DNA of 64,000 nt. Source: Blumeriella jaapii. Its lineage: Eukaryota; Ascomycota; Leotiomycetes; Helotiales; Drepanopezizaceae. The notes under the pieces were generated by a model. That model did no database searches. It had not been told where the DNA came from and was given only the letters and a program-made list of their open reading frames with translations. Shown piece by piece: positions 57,118 to 64,000 of this stretch (positions are counted from its first letter, which is position 1; every line of letters starts with the position of its first letter). The DNA lies in NCBI GenBank assembly GCA_009599575.1, contig VWND01000001.1:1922001-1986000 (forward strand), read 5' to 3'. A program made the translations under genes and the position numbers.

Positions 57118-58742
57118 TTATCTGAGCCCAATTACACTCATCTCAAGGGTCCAGACTCTTCGGATCCAGACTTTTAGCTTCCCATCCACGCCATCGACAT
57201 TTTCTAATTCGACGCCCTCCCACCAGCATCTTCGGGCTGGCTTCCGCCAGAACAAGAGTAGCTTCTGAGCCATTCCAACGGCATTACCTCCCAGCTCCCC
57301 ACCTTTAATATCGGTACGTAACCTCGCAAGCGCTAGACTGCAGATGACAGCTTTGTTCGGCTCGTTTGCTCTGTGGCCCCAATGGTCACCGTGATCGAAT
57401 CCACTGCTGCATATTAGTCCTGCACAGGCCGAACCTCAATTGATTGAACATACCCGGCTGTTAACATTTCAATCAAGTGTTGCTCCGTCGTTCCAGTCTC
57501 CTCGCTTCTCCTCAGCCCAGAAAAGATCCCATCTTGCTTTAGCAATGCCTTTCCAGCTGCTCTCTTAACCTCTATCATCTCCGGTTGCTCGATATCGGCT
57601 TTAGGAGGTATAACGTAGAAATCCAGGTCTTCTCTCAATACGATTATGCCTGCTCTATCCTGCAGCATTTCTCTTGCAGACCCTGCCATTGGCTCGATTG
57701 GTATGGCGTCGGCTTCAGAGGCAGAGGGTGAGCCAGAGCCAGCGGGAATTGTTTGCGCGACATTTCGAAAGAAGTCCAGCATGTACTGTAAGGATGCAGG
57801 ATCATACTGTATTTTCAGGTCAGCTATGTACAAATCAAGATTTTGCAATATATTGCGAATAAATTTGACTTCACGGACATCAACTTGAAAGGCGTCGCCC
57901 TCGTGGTAGGTATTCAAATGTCCGTCTGGGAGCAGGCCATTTGGGAAGAGCGAGAGGAGAACGAATTCGGGGAGAGTTAGGAGTTCATCTCGTGAAAGCG
58001 TGAACCGTTGACCCCTGTATGGTCGCATCAGCATGCTATCTCGCTCTCCTTGATCGCAGATTGACAGTACCTTAGGTCCATAGTAATGTTCTCATCGGCG
58101 CCCACATCTGAGATTCCATATTAGCACCCGGTCAATCTCGCAGACTTTGCCCCATACCTCCAAGAGTGTTGATTGGTGCTGGACCGCCTTGCTGCACCTG
58201 AGTAAGAATACTCGCAGCTCCTCCTGCGGCCGCCATAAGGTATGTGAACGAATCTAATGGGCTGGAGCCCTCTGAGTATGCTGGCGGAGGTTCGTTATCT
58301 TCGTATTTCTTGGATGATTCCCCTTTGGTATCTTGTGGAAGGCAGTTCTTAGTTTGCGCAATATGCGCAACAACGTCTTGTGAGGATGCGGAGGCTTCGT
58401 GTGAATCGCATGCGGCAGTAGGCGAATAAGCAGGGACGGTCTCGGGGACAGCAGATTTGTAGGCTTCGACAGTTTCTTCGGTGGATATGTAGAGAGAGGA
58501 GAAAGGTGGAGGTCGTAGTGAAGGTGATTGACTCCCTGAAGCGCCAGAGGATGGAGGAAATGATGCACACGTAGGCAATGTCGACTCAACGCCCCTGCAG
58601 GAGCCGTCGGCTTCCTCCTGCGTGACAGACGTGATTGCGGGTGACTGTGATTCGATTCCTGGTATGTGTTGATTCTGCGGGAGAAAGGGTCTTTACGGTA
58701 TGTTGGTGTGATGGCAGTCGATGGGGAAATTAAGACTACCAT
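57118..58742 (-). CDS. WHI2: WHI2-like stress and growth regulator (BTB-type domain)
   Basis: Homologue of yeast Whi2, a partner of Psr1 phosphatase that tunes the general stress response, TORC1 signalling and cell-cycle exit. I phase exons ending at 58158, then a 37-nt exon 58071-58107, then 57454-58014 and 57118-57406. The joins give LGDVGADENITMDLRGQRF and HLIEMLTAGSGFDHGDHWG. The core RFTLSRDELLTLPEFVLLSLFPNG with YDPASLQYMLDFFRN is the BTB-like domain typical of the family. The last exon ends KVWIRRVWTLEMSVIGLR before TAA at 57118-57120. The N-terminal part is Ser/Pro-rich with a PPPAYSEG motif (PPxY). The true start is uncertain: 58742 is the outermost ATG, and joining it to the rest needs an intron I cannot place with confidence. 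Confidence 0.88.
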
Positions 58743-60069
58743 GAGTTGAGGTTCATGGCCGAATCTAGTCGGCTAAAAATTGCCTAGTTCACAGACTGGC
58801 AAGTCCTTAAATAGACCAGGTGTGTACAAATTCGCCACGTACCAGTACATTTCTGTTTACAAAGACTGAACGACAAAGGCGTTTATCCTTCGAGATATTC
58901 AAGAAGCTGTCACCTTCTTTCTGACTATTCGGCAGAAGCTTGTCTTGCTGTCAAGGTCCTGTACTCACGCTAGCCCCTGCGGCGCTAGTGCTTGCTCTGG
59001 CCCCGAAGCTCCTGTCGTATGCGCCAGGATACTTGATATCTGCACAGAACAGCGAGATGGCTTCATTTATGTGACGGCTTTTACACCCGAAGTGTTCTGA
59101 TTGATCTTTCATCTTCGTACCAATGTGTTTTAAGATGCCTTTGTGCGGGTTGGGACCTTGGGCTCATCGTAGAGCCTTGGGAGACACCCCCGTTGAATAG
59201 GCATTCTAAAAACCACGGGAATTACCAAAGTATCGGAGCGGAGAATATCGTAAGGTGATGCTTCAATTCTGTTCAAAGTGGGTGTATAATCTCATAATAG
59301 CGGGATACAAATGTTCCCATCCTTTCTAGGATATTGCATAATGATTCTTGATAGGCAGATGAATATCTACGAAGACGGCGATTACAACTTTCAACAGCAA
59401 CACGAAGCAACAATGTGGGTTTGGGACAGTCTTGGGAATAGGTATTTCTGTATTGCTCTTAACATATCAAGGTACTTTCCAGTGCAGGAGGGCTACGTTC
59501 TGCTCGATACCTAGACATCAGCAAGAAAGAAACGTGACATAATTCATTTTGGAAAGCAAGTTGCCCTGCCTATCTTTTACGATTTGCTTCGGATTGGAAA
59601 TGTTCTTTTCATGCTGGTAAGCTCCCACAATGAGATGAAGTCGCCCAGATGAGCAGGTCTGACGGATCCGGTGCATGTCTTTCTGCTATCATGTGGATGT
59701 CAAAAAGTATGGAGATTAGAGAACTTGGGTATTTGATACATGCTCCACCGGCCTTGAGCCTAGAAGCACCAGCCTCATGTGGCGTCAGCTGAACAACGCG
59801 AGCAATTGCAATCCAAGTTCGCACGGATAGATGATGGAGGTCTAGGGAACGACTGTACGGTATGATACACTACTCGTATTTCAAACGATTGTCCTTTTTA
59901 AACAGCGCGACAGATGAACTAACCATGTCGTTTGGAAACTTGTCCGCCAGATGAAAAATCACGTGATAACACGGGTGGTGCTTCTTTAGCGAGCACAGTC
60001 CCACCAACCCGATCTTTCTCGAAATCAGACGCCCGACTACTTCAACGCCAAACACCGACAACCAACAAG
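58743..60069. other. Divergent intergenic region between WHI2 and RPL6
   Basis: No gene supported; the frames at 59311-59514 and 59609-59824 have no features. The right end is the RPL6 promoter. Confidence 0.45.
59958..59967. promoter_or_regulatory. ATCACGTGAT palindrome in RPL6 promoter
   Basis: A perfect 10-bp palindrome around a CACGTG E-box, 103 bp before the RPL6 start codon. TCACGTGA is the site bound by Cbf1-type bHLH factors, which are linked to ribosomal protein genes in several ascomycetes. The role here is inferred. Confidence 0.5.
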
Positions 60070-60975
60070 ATGGTAAATAGCATCCTGCCCCTGGGATTGA
60101 GAGATGGGGCTCTCTATTCAACGCGCAATTACTGACACTTCACGTTCTCCAGTCTGCCGTTCTCGAAGCAAACCGACCCCAGGGTCAGACCAAGACCTTT
60201 GGCAAGTCCACGAGAGAGGTTCCTCACCACACCCAGAAGGCGTTGAAGTACTACCCAGCAGAGGACGTGGCGGTCGCAAAGAAGGTGGGTTTGATTTCTT
60301 CCCGAGAGAAGCTTGATCGGCGCGGCGAACCACTTGCGTTCTCAGAGGAGGGTTGCAAATTCAAGGCGCAAGATGGCGCAGTTGGCACATGGAAGAACCA
60401 ATACTGATGCGGTATTTGCAGGTTCGCAAGACTATTCGGGCTTCCACTCCTCGCGCAAGCCTTGTTCCTGGCACAGTCCTCATCCTCCTCGCTGGTCGTT
60501 TCCGCGGCAAGCGTGTCGTTCTCCTCAATATCCTCGACCAAGGCGTTCTCCTTGTGACCGGGCCCTTCAAGATCAACGGTGTCCCTCTCCGCAGAGTCAA
60601 CTCCCGCTACGTCATCGCCACCTCCTTGAAAGTTGATATCTCCGGTGTTGACGCAAAGAAGATCGAGGAGGCTTCTCAGCCGAAGTACTTTGCTGCTGCC
60701 AAGGGTGAGAAGAAGTCAGGAGAGGAGAAGTTCTTCGCCCAAGGAGAGAAGCCAGAGGTACGGGACACATGGGCGCACATGCGTATATCTGCAGATGAAG
60801 AAAGTATGTTAACAGTGAGCAGAAGAAGAAGCCGTCTACCACTCGTGCGGCAGACCAAAAGGCTGTTGACAAGGTTCTGTTGGCGGCCATCAAGAAGGAA
60901 GAGCATCTCTCTGCGTACCTGGCCTCGAGCTTCAGTCTGCGCAAGGGCGACAAGCCACACGAGATGAAGTGGTAA
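60070..60975 (+). CDS. RPL6: 60S ribosomal protein L6 (eL6)
   Basis: Structural protein of the large cytosolic ribosomal subunit. Exons 60070-60072, 60153-60284, 60422-60757 and 60823-60975 give 207 residues. The first exon is the start codon alone, a common arrangement in ribosomal protein genes. Motifs are the family core [20 protein letters not shown] and [16 protein letters not shown], then [13 protein letters not shown] and the C-terminal [20 protein letters not shown]. All introns (80, 137 and 65 bp) have consensus ends and keep phase 0. It is highly expressed in any growing cell, so splicing of the ATG-only exon is required for translation. Confidence 0.96.
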
Positions 60976-61604
60976 AGATCCATTTCATTTGCGTAGGAGT
61001 GGTTGGGGTTGGACCTAGATGTGGGAGGAATTGATAAATCGCATCACGCATTCTGACCTTGGGGGAATATGGTTCTTGCTCAAGGCACTGTAATCAGATT
61101 TGCAATTACGACAAACATCAAAGCAAAATATCACCGGGCATGAATTTCAGGCGCGGGTGATAAATAAGGCAGGTCGGAGCAGAGCCTCTTGAGGAATTGA
61201 TCCATTTTAGATCGAGACTCGGTTTTCCAGCAACAACAAGGCTACAAGAGATGAGGCGACCATGCACGAGACTGACGGTGGAGCCAATATAGTGGCGCAT
61301 AGGACAATTGAGAGCCAAACAGCCACGGCGAAATGATTGCGAAGACGTATAGATACGATACGATGACGGTAAGCATTCTATTGTCTACTCTTTTCAAAAT
61401 CGAGAGCCAGATATCTATGTCTACCTGATGAAAGAATTTCGGATGTTAAATCAAATTTTCTCCGAGAGCGCAAAACCCATGTGGAGATGTTCCGTTGCCT
61501 TCCTTCTGATCCCAGATTCCTAATCTGCCATGTCAATTCCAACCGATGCAGTTTAGCAGTTGCTAACGTTTTTCTTTTCTAGATCTAGGCCGTACGAAGA
61601 TGAG

Positions 61605-61638
<34 letters not shown>

Positions 61639-61776
61639 AAAACAAAAAAAAAAAAAACAAAAAACAAAAAAAAAAAAAAAAAACAAAAAAAAAAAACAAA
61701 AAAAAAAACAACACCCACCCCACAACCCCCCACAAAAACACCCCCCCCAACACCAAACCCCACACCCCCCACCCCC

Positions 61777-61837
<61 letters not shown>

Positions 61838-62261
61838 CCAATTTTGACTTCATGAAGATATGTAAAGGCTTAGAGTGAGAAACACAGGAGTCTGCGCTTT
61901 GTGTGTAGGTTGAACTGGATTGCAGTCCTGCGTCTGAACTGTATCTTGAGGACTATTGCTTACCGAGCGACTAGGACGGAGTTTTGTGGCGAAGGAGTTC
62001 AGATTGGAGATAGGGCATCTTTTGAGAGGAGATGGCTCGATAGGATTGGACGTCTTCGATGAGCGGTTGGAAGCCAGGCAATTGCAGGCAGATGGACCAG
62101 CACGGGACTTGCGCAGTTGCATGCCGTGTTTGCTCTTCCTCTCTTCCTTTCTTGAACAACGTTATCCCGTCTGATCGCTCCAAGTATACGTCTTCTCTAC
62201 TCGTCATCTCTGTCTCCCGAATCATCGTTTCCAAATGCCCTATCATCGCGATACTGAGCTC
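60976..62261. other. Intergenic region with extreme homopolymer tract
   Basis: RPL6 3' UTR, then unremarkable DNA to about 61,600, the C/A tract described separately, and about 400 bp of presumed permease 3' UTR. No gene supported. Confidence 0.55.
61608..61835 (+). repeat. Poly-C / A-rich / poly-C tract, 228 bp
   Basis: A run of 29 C (61608-61636) is followed by about 75 bases of A with single C interruptions, then C-rich sequence with A interruptions, ending in 58 C (61778-61835). The plus strand contains no G or T at all over the 228 bp. Confidence 0.95.
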
Positions 62262-64000
62262 CTACGCACTGAAAATCTTGTCAAAATAGTAGTGGAACTT
62301 GGTTTTGGGCGGCCTCTCCACGTAATCCCTCGTGTACTGTTCAATCTCGTCCACCTCCCGCGTGCGCAGCACGACTTCGTGCGCCTTGAGCCATTTCGTC
62401 TTCTTCAGCACTTTCCAGCCGACGAAGATGACCGGGAACACGAAGATCATAAGGTAGGAGAAGAGAAAGTCGGGCACGTTCCAGAAGTCTGTTGCCGCGT
62501 CAGCTCCCTGCCCTTGCCGTCTTCCTTTGCTATTCGGGCGAGTTTGGGGAGAAGCCAGAACCCATGAGCGAGGGAAAAAACGTACCGTCCAAGAACACGG
62601 TATACCCTCCCACAAACGCCATGGTCGTACAGCCTATCAACGCATACCAGGCGCTGAACGGCTGCCAGAAGCTCTTGTGCGGTAAGAGGTTCCGGTCGAA
62701 GCCTTGCGCGTCACACGCCTTCTTCCACTTGATGAAGGTGAAGGCCATCACCGCAAAATTGATCAGTTGGGATGCCGTCACCAGCGACACGAACCAGGAG
62801 AGGACCTTGGCTGCGTTGTTGGAAACCTGCAAGAAGGAGAGCAGGGCGATGGCCAGCGTGACGCCGACGCAGTATATCGGCACGCCATTCTTGGTGCACC
62901 TGGTGAGGATTCGGGGTGCCTTGCCTTCAAGAGCGAGACCGAAGAGCGAGCGCGAGGCACAGTAGACATAGGAGTTTCCGGCGCTGAAGGCCGATGCGAG
63001 GACCATGGCGTTCACAATGTCTGGCAGGACCACGATCTTCAGTCGGTCCATCGCCACGACGTACGGCGAGGCCGCGGCGCCAGGGAGGCCCTTGAGGAAA
63101 GCGTCTTTGAGCGCTGGGTCGTCGTGCGGGACCAGAATCCCGACTGCCAGCGATCCAAGCACGAAGAAAGCCGTCAGGCGGTAGAAGACGCCGTTGAAGG
63201 CTTTCGGCATGACCTTGCGCGGGTTCTCGGCCTCACCTGCTGACATGGAGACGTAGTCCGGGCCTGCGATGGTGAAGGATGCCTGGATGAGACATTGGAG
63301 GAAGCCGAGGAAACGGCCGAGACTGCCGGGTCTGTAGAGCTCGGCGAAGGCGCCTGGGTCTCGCCAGAAGCGAAAGCCGAAACGGTCGTTGATCGGATTG
63401 GCGCCGAGCATGGTGATGAATGTGAAGATGATGAGGCCGACGATCAGCAGGACTTTGCCCAGGGCGAGCCAGAATTCGCTCTCGCCGTACCATTTCACGG
63501 CAAAGACATTCATGAATCTGGACCCATTAGAAGAAGATTCGGCGCGGAACTGTCCAAACCGCCGAAAGAAAGCCTCCAACGGTTTACATACCCGTACATC
63601 ACTAATACTATAGCGATTATTCCTCCGGCCGGAACTGCCTCGCTCCAATAGTGGATGATGACATTACACGCTACAATCTCGAACGGCACCAAGGCCGCTT
63701 CGAATATGAAGAAGTTGTATCCCGCTGCTACGCCAAAAGCTTCATCGACGTAGCGGCCTGCGAATCGGATGAAGGGGGACGAGATTGGCAAGTAGGTCAC
63801 CATCTCGTTCATGCACTTTGCGGATTGTTAGCCACGTCCAGGCCTGAGCACTTCGAAATCAGGTTGAGTGATGCTGAGGCTGGAGGCTGGGACTCACGTT
63901 TGTAACGGCGAGGATGAAGGTACACCAAATCGTGAAAGCAAGAAACAAACTCGCCGGACCGCCATTGAGCAGTCCCTTGCCAATCTGCACATACAGAGCG
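62262..64000 (-). CDS. Amino acid permease, YAT family (N-terminus outside window)
   Basis: Plasma-membrane amino acid/proton symporter of the fungal YAT family (APC superfamily, normally 12 membrane segments). Exons 63898 to beyond 64000, 63592-63815, 62586-63517 and 62262-62488 have introns of 82, 74 and 97 bp, all in phase. Family features are MVTYLPISSPFIRFAGRYVDEAFGVAAGYNF, the segment GPDYVSMSAGEAENPRKVMP, SAFSAGNSYVYCASRSLFGLA, and GKAPRILTRCTKNGVPIY. The C-terminus ends YYFDKIFSA after a Lys/Arg-rich cytosolic tail. The substrate cannot be told from sequence alone; a general or broad-range permease is most likely. The first one or two exons are missing because the window ends. Confidence 0.93.

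Noticed and set aside
61553..61878. Proline-rich and glycine-rich frames in the C/A tract
   Set aside because: Pure homopolymer translation with no support.
1..64000. CRISPR arrays, rRNA and tRNA genes
   Set aside because: The regular arrays present are microsatellites without unique spacers. T-arm-like strings near 20490 and 23335 have no matching acceptor stem or anticodon arm. No rRNA-like sequence was seen.

Overview
The window is nuclear DNA of a filamentous ascomycete (Pezizomycotina). The supporting signs are short 45-150 bp GT-AG introns, and Pezizomycotina versions of MED16, an Hst3/Hst4-type sirtuin, a membrane-bound SREBP, fused nitrite reductase, MBF1, WHI2 and RPL6. A pogo/Fot1-type transposon and a 2EXR-like protein also fit. 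A Dothideomycete (perhaps Mycosphaerellales) is my best guess from the look of the proteins, but this is not demonstrated.

Layout. 1-330: 3' end of an unidentified plus-strand gene. 1127-4413 (-): MED16. 5178-6907 (+): sirtuin, divergent from MED16 across about 0.76 kb. 7920-8920: a weak small-gene candidate. 9437-17230 (-): one very large gene that I assemble from four exons, a multi-pass membrane N-terminus followed by a roughly 2,300-residue Ser/Pro-rich, tryptophan-motif tail with four tandem repeats. 17857-20320: a complete Tc1/mariner (pogo/Fot1-like) element with perfect 84-bp inverted repeats but a broken transposase. 20323-25298: gene-poor DNA full of GTAC-type palindromes. 25299-28210 (+): SREBP (srbA). 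29360-32979 (+): nitrite reductase carrying an apparent 1-nt frameshift. 33.2-34.9 kb: dense micro- and minisatellites. 35013-35219 (-): N-terminal fragment of a sorbosone-dehydrogenase-like gene. 36986-40597 (-): large disordered fungal protein. 40.6-48.3 kb: no gene I can support. 48302-48793 (-): small fungal protein. 49752-50282 (-): MBF1. 51274-51722 (+): remnant of a phosphotransferase (APH-type) gene. 52343-53251 (-): 2EXR-like protein. 55046-55968 (-): AsaB/CTB9-type oxygenase. 57118-58742 (-): WHI2. 60070-60975 (+): RPL6. 61.6-61.84 kb: extreme poly-C/poly-A tract. 62262-64000 (-): amino acid permease, cut by the window end.

The genes are mostly housekeeping or regulatory singletons rather than a cluster: transcription (MED16, MBF1), chromatin (sirtuin), sterol and hypoxia control (srbA), nitrogen use (nitrite reductase, permease) and stress signalling (WHI2). 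Between them lie three broken or fragmentary loci (transposase, sorbosone dehydrogenase, phosphotransferase) and much simple-sequence DNA. The observation I find most worth following is the giant membrane protein with the repeated W-motif tail. The nitrite reductase frameshift is the one with the clearest physiological consequence, if it is real and not a sequencing error.
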